DNA from: Homarus americanus
Taxonomy: Eukaryota > Arthropoda > Malacostraca > Decapoda > Nephropidae
Length of the DNA stretch: 64,000 bases
Assembly: GCF_018991925.1 (NCBI RefSeq)
Contig: NW_024727654.1
Span: 1 to 64,000, forward strand
Reading direction: 5' to 3'
Position 1 is the first letter of the stretch, and every line of letters starts with the position of its first letter. This document shows positions 52,438 to 62,316 of the stretch, in pieces. A model generated the notes under the pieces. The model ran no database searches and was not told the DNA's origin. It was given only the letters and a program-made list of their open reading frames with translations. Both the position numbers and the translations under genes were made by a program.

Positions 52438-52438
<1 letters not shown>
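52079..52438 (+). other. Intergenic sequence, weak protein-like frame
   Basis: An ATG at 52,140 opens 79 codons of mixed composition (MKTFYSPSPCFNSFGLGHGQ and onward). No domain is recognised and no splice pairing is convincing, so it is not annotated as a gene. Confidence 0.35.

Positions 52439-52503
<65 letters not shown>
52439..52503. repeat. (GA)n microsatellite
   Basis: Perfect GA run of about 32 dinucleotides. Confidence 0.96.
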
Positions 52504-52506
<3 letters not shown>

Positions 52507-52611
52507 CCCCCCTACGTGACCCGTAAGAGCCAGCTTCCCTTTAAGATAGATAGAGAGGAAAATTGGATTAGATCATGTAGGAGCTAGTATCCCATCCACA
52601 CATGGCACATA

Positions 52612-52885
52612 TCTCCACGGCCAGGTGTGTGGGCAGGGGGTCTTAGGCCAGGTGTAGAGGTAGGCGGTCGTGGGCCAGGTGTGGAGGTGTAGGGAGTTGT
52701 GGGCCAGGTGTAGAGGCAGGGGTCTGGGCCAGGTGTAGAGGTAGGCGGTCGGGCCAGGTGTGGAGGTGTAGGGAGTTGGGGCCAGGTGTGTGGGCAGGGG
52801 GTCTTAGGCCAGGTGTAGAGGTAGGCGGTCGTGGGCCAGGTGTGGAGGTGTAGGGAGTTGTGGGCCAGGTGTAGAGGCAGGGGAC
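52612..52885. repeat. Higher-order repeat, 161-bp period
   Basis: Subunits of about 24 to 30 bases carry GGGCCAGGTGTAGAGG or GGGCCAGGTGTGGAGG with different spacers. The order of subunits from 52,621 is repeated from 52,782 with few changes, giving a 161-base higher-order period of about 1.7 copies. Confidence 0.88.
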
Positions 52886-53608
52886 CGGAAACCACTTTAG
52901 TAATGGGGTGTTGTTAGTGTAAATATGCTGACGTAACTTTACTGTTGTGTAGTGTTTGTCGGTCGAGATAAGCCAGTATTGCTTACCTGTGCTACTTACC
53001 TCAAGTGATTACACAAGGAAACACACCTGAGAGTAAATATGGTGAGTGTGTGGTGGTGAAGGTGTTGGTGTGTGAGTAATGGTGATGTGTCAGGACGTCG
53101 AGGGTGATGATGAATTAGTGTTGGAGAAGGTGTGGTGGTGGTGGAGGAAGAGAGGGGGTATGAGCCATCCTACCCGTCCACCACCATCACTGGTTCACCT
53201 CGGACACACACACACACACGGCTGGTCACACAGGTCCAAGCGCACTGTGTGTGAAATGGCACAACACTTCATCTCTAATGGCAAGATAGCCGACATATTA
53301 AGATTGTATCCACTTTTTTGCACTTATTAACTACAGTATAGCAGTTCTCATGTATAGAACCAACTACACAATGTGCTTCAATACTTCTCACGCAAATGTG
53401 AATAATAAAGTGTGAGACCAGACATACTGCCTCACACGCCTGTACTCACGCAGTTGTGAATAAGTTACCCTTTATGTATAGAACTAAACAAATAATGTAA
53501 TTGAAATACTGTGTAACATTCAGTGCCATAATATCCTGACCACGGGAGTTAATTATTATGACCCGTTGTAAACTCTACTCTGTAATCCTTTTGCGCTACC
53601 GTTCACAG
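52886..53608. other. Intergenic or intronic sequence
   Basis: Unique DNA leading to the candidate exon. (CA)n at about 53,204-53,218. 53,340-53,560 is AT-rich, as introns often are. Confidence 0.45.
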
Positions 53609-53787
53609 GATGAGTGTGGGGTGCACAATAAAGTAGCAGCTGTAAGCGGCAAAATCAAACAAAGTCAATGGTCACACACCCCGGGGTACGGAAACATGTC
53701 GCCCGAGCACCAGGAAGCAGACCACTTCATCTCCCGTTACTTTTTTACCTACGATGCTGAAAAACTGCGATCACTCCTCTCTGGGAC
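53609..53787 (+). CDS. Candidate exon: start of an NTF2-like domain (NXF/TAP-like)
   Basis: The segment begins after an acceptor-like TTTTGCGCTACCGTTCACAG (AG at 53,607-53,608) and stays open for 59 codons to a donor-like GGGAC/GTAATG (GT at 53,788); read through, the frame ends at TAA 53,789-53,791. Composition is balanced. Residues 31-59 contain SPEHQEADHFISRYF then TYDAEKLRSLLSG. That spacing of HF, YF, YD and LL resembles the first helix of NTF2-like domains in nuclear RNA export factors (NXF/TAP family), where an FL..YY..YD....LL..Y pattern opens the domain. The Ser-Pro-Glu before the helix also fits that linker. The next exon, RRM, leucine-rich repeats and UBA-like parts are not found nearby. 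It may be an isolated exon between long introns or a pseudogene. Family assignment is inference. Confidence 0.35.
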
Positions 53788-53791
53788 GTAA

Positions 53792-54046
53792 TGGCTTATG
53801 GAGAGAGAAGTAGTTCCACTCTTTTAGGTCAAGGATCGGGCGGACAGTGGACGACCTGGTCTTGTAATCCTACTCCCTCCCTCCCTCTCTCTCCTTCCCT
53901 CTATCGCAGCCTTTGTGGTGAAGTACTGACTGTGTGTGTGTTCTGTGATCTTGAGTCGGGATGAATTTATGTGGGTTTTTGCTTCACTTTGTCTTGATCT
54001 TTCACGTGATGGCCGGACACAAGAGCAATACGTATTGTCCTTTTAG

Positions 54047-54092
<46 letters not shown>

Positions 54093-54359
54093 GTGTGTGT
54101 TCGGTGACAGGTAGAGCCAGGTAACTCTCTACTCTACACCGGGTCTGTCGTCAAGGCTGGAAAACCTACCTGGCTCATGTCCACCTGTCTGCCCTCTCAC
54201 CTTAAGTTAACTTTCTCGTTGACCTTTAAGCTGATTCTTACTCAACATCGCCTTACTTAACGTCACAATGAAGGAAATAATGACTTCATGGTTGGGGTGG
54301 AGTAGTCTTTTTAAGGAATATTATGTGTTAAGTTGCTGGGAGACGGTGTAGGCTTCAAT

Positions 54360-54362
<3 letters not shown>
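53792..54362. other. Intergenic or intronic sequence with (CT)n
   Basis: (CT)n at about 54,049-54,090. The rest is unique DNA without a supported gene. Confidence 0.5.

Positions 54363-54421
<59 letters not shown>
54363..54421. repeat. (GA)n microsatellite
   Basis: Perfect GA run of about 29 dinucleotides. An ATG at its right edge opens 64 codons of mixed composition (MLTVLEINVCDALINEATLP and onward) to a TAG at 54,612-54,614, with no recognised family. Confidence 0.95.
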
Positions 54422-54422
<1 letters not shown>

Positions 54423-54714
54423 TTAACTGTCCTGGAAATAAACGTTTGTGACGCCCTGATCAACGAGGCGACCTTACCTACGTTAGTCTTTACTTCTGGT
54501 GATGTCTCTTACATGATCGTTGGTAGTGGTGTGAGGGCGGGGGCGGGGGTGGTGTATCTGCCGTCATCACCACCAGCAGGAGGGATGGTTCACCTACACC
54601 AGGCTGTTCTATAGAGTTTTCTCAATGTTGTGTCCTTTTACGGGGCAGAGGTCATGAGGGAACTGGGGAAGGTGTAGTGGGCGAGGTTACCGTTGTTGAG
54701 GCCACGGGTCACTT

Positions 54715-55500
54715 GCCTCCTCTCTTCTCCTCCTTTTCCCCCTCTTCTTCTACTTCTTTCCACTTTTTTCCTCCTCCTCTTCCTTCACCTCTTCCTCTTC
54801 TTCTTTCCCCTCCGTTTCTTCCTCCTCCTCCTCATCCTCTCATATTCTTCCTCCTCCCCTTCTCTTCTTATTACTCTTCCTCTTCCTCCTCCTCTCCCTC
54901 CTATTCTTCCTCCTTCCTTTCTCTTCTTACTACTCTTCCTCTTCCTCCTCTTCTGCCTCTTCCTCTTCCTCTCATATTCTTCCTCCTCCCCTTCTCTTCT
55001 TACTACTCTTCCTCTTCTTCCTCTTCCTCCTCCTCTCCCTCTTCCTCCTATTCTTCCTCCTCCCCTTCTCTTCTTACGACTCTTCCTCCTCTCCCTCTTC
55101 TTCATCCTCCTCTTCCTCTCATATTCTTCCTCCTCCCCTTCTCTTCTTACTACTCTTCCTCTTCCCTCTTCCTCCTCCTCTCCCTCTTCCTCCTATTCTT
55201 CCTCCTTCCTTTCTCTTCTCACTATTCTTCCTCTTCCTCCCTCTTCTGCCTCTTCCTCTTCCTCTCATATTCTTCCTCCTCCCTTCTCTTCTTACTACTC
55301 TTCCTCTTCCCTCTCCTCCTCCTCTCCCTCTTCCTCCTATTCTTCCTCCTCCCTTTCTCTTCTTACTACTCTTCCTCTTCCTCCTCTTCTGCCCTTCCTC
55401 CTCCTCCTCTCCTCTCTCTCTTTCTCCTCCCTTCTCTTCTTACGACTCTTCCTCCTCTATTCTTCCTCCTCTCCCTCTTCTTCATCCTCCTCTTCATTAT
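54715..55500. repeat. 800-bp homopyrimidine CTT/CCT array
   Basis: Nearly all C and T on the plus strand. Longer blocks recur, such as CTTCCTCCTCCCCTTCTCTT followed by CTTACTACTC and TTCCTCTTCCTCC, at a spacing near 100 to 130 bases. Two overlapping frames of about 380 codons are Ser/Leu/Pro/Phe strings from this tract. Triplex-forming potential is high. Confidence 0.95.
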
Positions 55501-55727
55501 ATGTATTGTTTCCTTTGCTTCCATCTTCATTTCTATTTCTTTTCTATTTTCCCTTTGTTCTCTTTTGCCTGTGTTTCTTCTTTCTCTCCTCCTGTTCTTC
55601 TCTCTTCTTCATGTCTTCCCACCTTTCTCTTCTGACCCTTCTACATTTCTCCCTTATCTCCACACACTCCTCCCACACACTCTTTCCTCCACACCCCTTT
55701 CCTCCCACACTCCTCCACTTTCTCCTC

Positions 55728-55731
<4 letters not shown>

Positions 55732-55771
<40 letters not shown>
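55732..55771. repeat. (GA)n microsatellite
   Basis: GA run at the 3' end of the pyrimidine-rich region. (GT)n follows at 55,853-55,880. Confidence 0.95.
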
Positions 55772-55773
<2 letters not shown>

Positions 55774-55999
55774 CATACAAGCGTCAACAAAGGAAACAAG
55801 CCCCTGTGGTCGAGACGATGACATGATCAGTTAACGGGATCATCATCACCTGGTGTGTGTGTGTGTGTGTGTGTGTGTGTCGTGTTGCTGTCGTTCACTT
55901 ATTTAGTTGGTCTGTGTAAGTGTGAGTTGTGCCACAGACCCGGCCAAGAGGTGTTAGGGTTATACGTGGATGGTTTAGATGGTTAGTAAAGGTTCTTCC

Positions 56000-56136
56000 A
56001 GGACAAAACTAGACAATGTAACCCCTAGGACAAAACTATGCTTATAATAATAAACCTCCTGGACAAAACTAGACTTATAACAAACCTCCAGAAGAAAATT
56101 AGACTTGTAACAAATCTCCTGGACAAAACTAGACCT
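56000..56136. repeat. About 30-bp tandem repeat, 4-5 copies
   Basis: Units with CTCCTGGACAAAACTAGACT and TATAACAAA, with substitutions and gaps. Confidence 0.85.
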
Positions 56137-56582
56137 CGTTAGATTAGTATTATTGTTGTGACTTTGTGCCTGTGTTATTCTGGCTAATTAAACTGTTTCA
56201 ATATAGATTAATTTTAAAGGTTCCTGGTTATTTTGGGTGGGACATTTGGTTAATTTGGTTGTCACAGGGGATTTGGGGAGGTTTGGAGGGGAGTGTGTTG
56301 GAAAAGGGCAACCTATCCCCACACCAACCCACCCACCCTACCCTACCCCACCCTACCCCATCCTACCCCACCCCACCCTGCTCCAGTCGACGCCCAGTAA
56401 ACGCCTGTAGTATAAGGAGACAGCCACAGTGAGGTGTTGTACTGGCCGTTGTCATCTACAGGTGGCAGGTAGAGAGGTCATCAGAGGCGTCGGCTTGAGG
56501 GTGAATCATGGTCTCAACTCACCTATATTGTCTGTCTGTCTGTCTCACGACTCTCCTCAACCATAATCTCAACACGTTTCGC
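56137..56582. other. Intergenic sequence
   Basis: Includes a CCCACCCTACCCCA-rich stretch at about 56,322-56,382. No gene is supported. Confidence 0.5.
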
Positions 56583-56703
56583 TCGCCCACACGGTCTTGC
56601 TGCCGCCCACACGGTCTTGCTGCCGCCCACACGACCTTGCTGCCGCCCACGCGACCTTGCTGCCGCCCACGCGACCTTAGCTGCCGCCCATACCACCTTA
56701 CTG
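56583..56703. repeat. 20-bp minisatellite, about 6 copies
   Basis: Units CCGCCCACACGGTCTTGCTG with variants CGACC, GCGACC and a one-base insertion (TTAGCTG). Confidence 0.92.
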
Positions 56704-57090
56704 ATTGATATCAGTGAATGATTACATAATTAATTAGTTATATTACTGATGCATTTAATAATGACAAATATTAACACACACACACACTTGTATTGCCGCG
56801 TCTAGTAATATCATTAATAACAATAATTCGTAGCTGCCATATTGAAGTCGCCTTACACAATATCACATCAAACCACGACGTCATCAAAGCAACAATACAC
56901 ACACACACACACGGGCTGGGCTGGGCAATTCATACGCGTTTGTGGGTGACCGTTGACAAAGGTACGCGGGTGTGTGGACGTTGTGAATACCTGAGAGGAA
57001 GGAAGTTGTTATTATGTTATGACTGCGGGATATTGGTGGTCCACACGAGGGCTGCCTTACCTGTGTGACTGTTGCTGAGGGGAAGGATGA
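56704..57090. other. Intergenic sequence
   Basis: Mixed DNA with short CA runs. No gene is supported. Confidence 0.5.
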
Positions 57091-57113
57091 GGTTAGGTTA
57101 GGTTAGGTTAGGT
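57091..57113. repeat. Telomere-type (TTAGG)n, four copies
   Basis: A perfect GGTTA/TTAGG run of 23 bases, the arthropod telomere pentamer. Confidence 0.85.
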
Positions 57114-57212
57114 GCACGCTATATTCTGTTACAAGTAAGGGGACACCTGAACTTATTTCACCTGATGATTGGAGCACCCTTAACCCTACTTGGGGATTTA
57201 GGTTAAGGTAAA

Positions 57213-57703
57213 GGTGTTTTTAATCATCAGGTGAGTAATCTGAGGTGTCTTAATCATCAGGTAGTAATCTGAGGTATCTTAATCATCAGGTGAAGTAATC
57301 TGAAGTGTCTTAATCATCAGGTGAAGTAATCTGAGGGTGTCTTAATCATCAGGTGAAGTAATCTGAGGTGTCTTAATCATCAGGTGAAGTAATCTGAGGT
57401 GTCTTAATCATCAGGTGAAGTAATCTGAGGTGTCTTAATCATCAGGTGAAGTAATCTGGGTGTCTTATCATCAGGTGAAGTAATCTGAGGTGTCTTGTCA
57501 TCAGGTGAAGTAATCTGAGGTGTCTTAATCATCAGGTGAAGTAATCTGAGGAATGTGTCTTAATCATCAGGTGAAATATTCTGAGGTGTCTTAATCATCA
57601 GGTAGAAGTAATACAGGGTGTCTTAATCATCAGGTGAAGTAATCTGGGGTGTCTTAATCATCAGGTGAAGTAATCTGAAGTGTCTTAATCATCAGGTGAT
57701 CCG
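57213..57703. repeat. 31-bp minisatellite carrying CAGGTG
   Basis: About 16 units of 31 bases with core TCTTAATCATCAGGTGAAGT followed by AATCTGAGGTG. Nearly every unit keeps CATCAGGTG, which contains the E-box CAGGTG. An inverted core (TTTCACCTGATGATT) lies at about 57,157-57,171, just left of the array, and one more copy lies at 41,466-41,516. Confidence 0.95.
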
Positions 57704-58026
57704 TTTGGCTGTAGATTAAGCTAAAGGTGATGGAATGGTGGAGGCGGTGAGGTGGGGAGGGAGGAGGGAGGAGATGCCCCTAGATTCAGATCCCGGAAAC
57801 TACATTGTTCCGGTACTATAACCAACGGTGTAATGGCTGCCGTGCACGTCAGCTGCGAGTTGTGTGTTGTTGTGTGATAAGCGGATTCCACGAAGAGTGA
57901 AATTAACGTTGTAACAGCTATAGGTGTGTGTGTGTAAGGGGTTGACACGTGCAAGCTGCAATTGTTGTTACTGGTCTCCACAGTCACCACCACGTGTTGA
58001 TGATATGTTGTAGTAGTGTCTCCCTC

Positions 58027-58028
<2 letters not shown>
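57704..58028. other. Intergenic sequence
   Basis: Unique DNA. Nothing recognised. Confidence 0.5.

Positions 58029-58029
<1 letters not shown>

Positions 58030-58068
<39 letters not shown>
58030..58068. repeat. (GA)n microsatellite
   Basis: GA run. DNA from 58,160 to 58,362 is rich in CCACCA, ACACAATCACC and related motifs. Confidence 0.94.
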
Positions 58069-58070
<2 letters not shown>

Positions 58071-58362
58071 GCAGTAGGTTAGTGACACGGGGTTGATGGT
58101 GGTCGACTGGATAAGTGGATTGATGGTTGGTGATTGATTGGTTGTTGGGCTGAGTGGAGGACAGTCATCCACCATTGCAACTCCACCACAATTACATACC
58201 TCCACCACCACAGCCAATACTCTTATCACACGTCACCTCCAACACAATCACCCACCACCATCATTATCACCAACACAAGTACACACCGCCACCACCACTC
58301 TACTACAAATTCATTACCACCACAGTCAACCACCACCACAATCAATCACCACCACCACAATC

Positions 58363-59106
58363 AATGTAAAGTACTCAGTATAGGAGATGTAAACAGGGAA
58401 ACCAGTTACCAGATGAACAACGATGCCATTGTGGAATCCAACTGCGAGAGAGATTTAGGAGTAATGATAAGTAGGAATCTTAAGCCAAATAAACAATGTG
58501 TTTTTGCTCGTAACAAGGCTAATAAAGTACTTGGGTTCATACAAAGGAGTGTTAGTTACAAGACTAGTGAGGTCATCTTAAAATTATATCTCGCGCTTGT
58601 GAGACCACACCTGGATTACGCAGTTCAGTTCTGGTCACCGTATTACAGAATGGATATAGAATCATTGGAAAGAATCCAGAGGAGAATGACAAGACTAATC
58701 CCTGGCATTAGGAACCTTGAATATAGAGACAGGTTAAAGCATCTTAATTTGCACTCCCTCGAGAGACGTAGAGTGAGGGGCGACATGATAGAGTTGTATA
58801 AATGGAAGTCAGGGTTAAACAAAGGGGACATTACAAAGGTACTCAAACTATCCAACCAGGAGCGAACTCGTAACAATGGTTTTAAATTAGACAAATTTAG
58901 ATTTCGGCGTGAAATTGGTAAACACTGGTTTGGAAACAGAGTAGTGGATGAATGGAACAAGTTACCAAATATCATCATTAACTCGAATACGCTGAATAGC
59001 TTCAAACATAGGTTGGATGCTTATATGAGCAATAGTGGTTGGGTATAAACGGGACTGCCCAGTATGGGTCAATAGACCCGCTGCAGTTTCCTCCATTCTT
59101 ATGTTC
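58363..59106 (+). mobile_element. Family A copy A3: CR1-like LINE tail with possible target duplication
   Basis: 5'-truncated non-LTR retrotransposon whose frame is open and unbroken from the truncation (KCKVLSIGDVNRE) to the stop after NSGWV at 59,046-59,048. It contains CERDLGVMISRNLKPNKQC, the LYLALVRPHLDYAVQFW block, and the same C-terminal domain as A1. The 3' UTR ends with TTATGTTC. It lies inside a CCACCA-rich tract. AATCACCACCACCAC occurs just left of it (58,344-58,358) and directly after it (59,107-59,121), a likely 15-bp target duplication. No polymerase palm or endonuclease remains. Confidence 0.92.
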
Positions 59107-59400
59107 AATCACCACCACCACCTTGACCTCCCCCCCCACACACACACACTAGCGAGGGATGTAACTGGTGGATCAGTGAACGGGAAAATCACTCAGGCGA
59201 GACGTTAAGACCCTGACGACCTCCTCCTCCTCCTCCAGGCGAAGGACCTGAAGGCACCGCCAACTTTCCTGGCGTGTAACTGACGATGGTTCCAGGGGCT
59301 CCTCACTCACGCGGCAGCAGTAGGAGGTGTATTGTTGTGGCAGAACCTGTGGGTGTTGTGGTCGCTGGTTAACTGGGTACTAGTCCGCTCCTGAGAGATG
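59107..59400. other. Intergenic sequence
   Basis: The right part of the CCACCA tract, then unique DNA. No gene. Confidence 0.5.
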
Positions 59401-59401
59401 T

Positions 59402-59541
59402 TAACCTAACCTAACTTAATCTAATCTAACCTAATCTAACCTAATCTAACCTAACCTAACCTAACCTAACCTAACCAAATCTAACCTAACTTAACCAAAC
59501 TTTATCTAACCTAACCTAACCTCACCTAACCTAACTAGTGG
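59402..59541. repeat. Interstitial telomere-like (CCTAA)n tract
   Basis: About 28 degenerate pentamers of TAACC type with TAATC, TTAACC and CAAACC variants. This matches the CCTAA strand of the arthropod telomere repeat. Confidence 0.88.
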
Positions 59542-59716
59542 GTTCAGTTCTAATTGGTTCCGCTCCTAATGAAATCGTATTCATAAAGGACCTAGGCCTA
59601 ATGAACCCAAATTTTAACGGGATCTAGGCCTAATAAGCCCTAATTTAAATGGACCCCAGCCGTAATTACTCCCAATTTTAAAGCCCTTTCAATCCTAATG
59701 GGGTCTAATTTTTATA
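59542..59716. repeat. Degenerate CCTAATGGGGTC-type spacer
   Basis: Several loosely related segments with GGACCTAGGCCTAAT, GATCTAGGCCTAATAAGCCC and AATCCTAATGGGGTC. They are reverse-complement relatives of the motif at 14,990-15,190. Confidence 0.55.
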
Positions 59717-59768
59717 GCGTTAGGTTAGGATAGGTTAGGTTTAGGTTAGGATTGGTTATGTTAGGTTA
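59717..59768. repeat. Interstitial telomere-like (TTAGG)n tract, opposite orientation
   Basis: Several TTAGG pentamers with GATAGG, TTTAGG and TTATG variants. The orientation is opposite to the 59,402 tract. Confidence 0.8.
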
Positions 59769-59965
59769 TGACTGGCCCTCAGATCTACCTCTCTGTGGAC
59801 TCCCTCTTGCGGGTATTCATTAAGGCGCCTTTTGAGAGGTTCTGGAAAGTTCTGGATTTTGACCTGACAGTTTCCAGGACTCAGTTAAGATGTAGGTGAA
59901 GGTTTGTTGATTTGTTGTGGGCCGAGAGAGTCGTTGAGATTAGTTATGATGCCTTAGGAGTTAAT

Positions 59966-59967
<2 letters not shown>

Positions 59968-60019
<52 letters not shown>
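59968..60019. repeat. (CT)n microsatellite
   Basis: Perfect CT run of about 25 dinucleotides. Confidence 0.95.
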
Positions 60020-60022
<3 letters not shown>

Positions 60023-60638
60023 GTAGGTTATTATCAACTAAGTTAATTAACCACAACAGCTTACAGGTAGAGGTCGTGGTGGTGATGGTGGTAGAGGCTG
60101 CCAAGTGCACCTCCACTACAAGTGTGGGTGGTGGAGGCACGGACCCCAGGGACCGTATCTGTGTTTAGTGACTAGTGGACACGACCACTTTCACTCCCAC
60201 TGCCCTCACCACTTCTTCTTCTTCTTCTTCTCCTTCTTCTTCCTCTTCTCTTCTCTTCTCTTCCCTTCTCTCACATACGTGTACCCTCCCATACCTTAGG
60301 ACTGTACAATATACATTTCATCTCAACCTACAGTAATTTATGAGGAAAAAAAAAATCTTACGAATCTTGAAAAAATATATAAAAATTTAACACTCACATC
60401 TCACCTTTTATTCTACCTTAAATTAATATTTTCTCTTCAGTTACGAGGAAAAAAAAACTTACGATTCTTTACGAGTTAAAAAAATGGACTTAGGTTATTT
60501 TGAGGTGTATGGAACTTGAGTCATATTAGTTTAAACCTCACGTGCTGGTGTAATGGGCTTTCGTTGTAGTTATTGTGGTGGGTGTTATCTGGTGGGGGGT
60601 AGAGGGGTTCTTATCACTTGTTTACCTTCCTCCTACCT
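60020..60638. other. Intergenic sequence
   Basis: (CTT)n-rich at about 60,208-60,265 and AT-rich with GAGGAAAAAAAAA segments at 60,340-60,480. No gene is supported. Confidence 0.5.
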
Positions 60639-60639
60639 C

Positions 60640-61200
60640 CTCTCCCCCCCCCCCCTCCCCCGCACCCCCCCCTTCCCCGCACCCCCCCTTCCCCCGCCCT
60701 CCTTTATACCTACGCCCGTCTGCTTTCACCACCCACACCTCCCTCATATGCACCCACATTCATCTGGTAATTACCCGCCCATATCCGCTCCTACACTCAC
60801 CTGACGCTCATCCCGTTCCGCCCATCTTTATTCCTTGTCACGTGCCTGGACTCGCCCATGTCCGCCCACACCCGTTCATACCCACTCGAGCACCAGCCTC
60901 TACCTATATCCACACCCAGCTCTATCTACCCACACTAGAACTCTATATACCCACACACGCCCATTTTCTGTTTATTTACACCTTGTTCTATCCACCCAGA
61001 ACTACCCACACCATCAATCCACCCAAATCCACTTTAAACCAGACACATCCACTCCTAACCGCTCCTATCCCTGCATCTATCCACCCACATCTGCGTCTCG
61101 ATCCAACCACAGCTGCGTCTCGATCCAACCACAGCTGCGTCTCTCTGCCCACTTATCCGCCCGCATCCGCCCACATCCTTCCACCTGTATCCGCCTCTTG
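60640..61200. repeat. C-rich stretch with CCGCCCACAC motifs
   Basis: Runs of six to ten C residues at 60,640-60,700, then loosely repeated CGCCCACACC and CACCCAC motifs, including three copies of AGCTGCGTCTCGATCCAACC at about 61,085-61,145. Long Pro/His/Ser frames here are compositional. Confidence 0.7.
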
Positions 61201-61245
61201 TCCGTCCTCTCACGCACGCTCACCCACGTGCTATGGCGGTCACAA

Positions 61246-61366
61246 CTAACACACACACACACACACACACACATACGCACACACACATACACACACATAC
61301 ACACACACACACACTGAGAGAAAAATATAGGGAAAGAGATTTTGAAGAGAACATGAGAAGAACAGT

Positions 61367-61400
<34 letters not shown>
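61246..61400. repeat. (CA)n and (GA)n microsatellites
   Basis: CA run with TACG interruptions at 61,246-61,313 and GA run at 61,374-61,400. Confidence 0.93.
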
Positions 61401-61830
61401 ACAGGTCCAACACATCACGACAAACATTGCCTCACAGGTCGAGGTGATCCACGTCATATTCTCAAAGGATCGTACGAGATTTATTAATTTTTTGTCCTCG
61501 TAAACGATATCGTAACAATACACCTCTGACTCAACCCGATAGATAACAAACATGGCGTCGTAATGGCGCTGGGACTAGAGAGGTGTTCACTTAAGATTTT
61601 TTTTTAATTATGCGGATTCTCAAAGACACTTAAGGTAGTTTTTATCTTGTAACTAAGGATGAGGGATACGATTTAGTTAAGGTAGAGTCTCGGTGCAGTT
61701 TCTACTTCATTTTCTCCTCCATCTTTGTGTCGTAGCTTAAGTGAGTCAGTCATATGATTTGTCACATGACCAGTTAAGGAAAAAAAATAACTTGTGTATG
61801 CAGGTTTTTTCTGTATTTGTGATGTGGTTC

Positions 61831-61832
<2 letters not shown>
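61401..61832. other. Intergenic sequence
   Basis: Unique AT-moderate DNA. No gene, repeat or element is recognised. Confidence 0.5.
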
Positions 61833-61871
<39 letters not shown>

Positions 61872-61878
61872 GCTATCA

Positions 61879-61928
<50 letters not shown>

Positions 61929-61959
61929 GTTATTGTTATTATTATTATTATTATTATTA
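61833..61959. repeat. (ATT)n microsatellite
   Basis: ATT run with GCT, ATC and GTT interruptions. A shorter (AAT)n lies at 62,290-62,316. Confidence 0.95.
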
Positions 61960-62316
61960 GACACGTAGACCGCATTACGTCACACGGGAACTTTGGGTGC
62001 AATAGGAAAACATTATTACGTAATCGCCTGACCCTTGTACTTCACCTACCACCACTCACCACCACCACCACTCCCCACCACTACCACTCACCATTACCAC
62101 TCGCCATCATCACTACCACGTACCACTATTCACCCTGGTATATAATGTATAACTAGTATCGGTTATTTATTGTGTATAGCTGTGTGTGTGTGATGAGGTG
62201 TATTAGGTAAGGGGGGAGGGGTACCTTGAAGAGTAATTATGATAGAAGGAAAATTTGTACCTGACGATGGCAAGAGAGAGCAGGTGGTGAATAATAATAA
62301 TAATAATAATAATAAT

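Noticed and set aside
54421..54614. 64-codon frame after a (GA)n tract
   Set aside because: Mixed composition but no domain, splice site or context; could easily be chance.
54677..55834. Two overlapping open frames of about 380 codons
   Set aside because: They are Ser/Leu/Pro/Phe strings from an 800-bp CTT/CCT tract, open in more than one frame, with no domain.
57213..57703. CRISPR-like regular array
   Set aside because: Units are directly tandem at 31 bp with no variable spacers.
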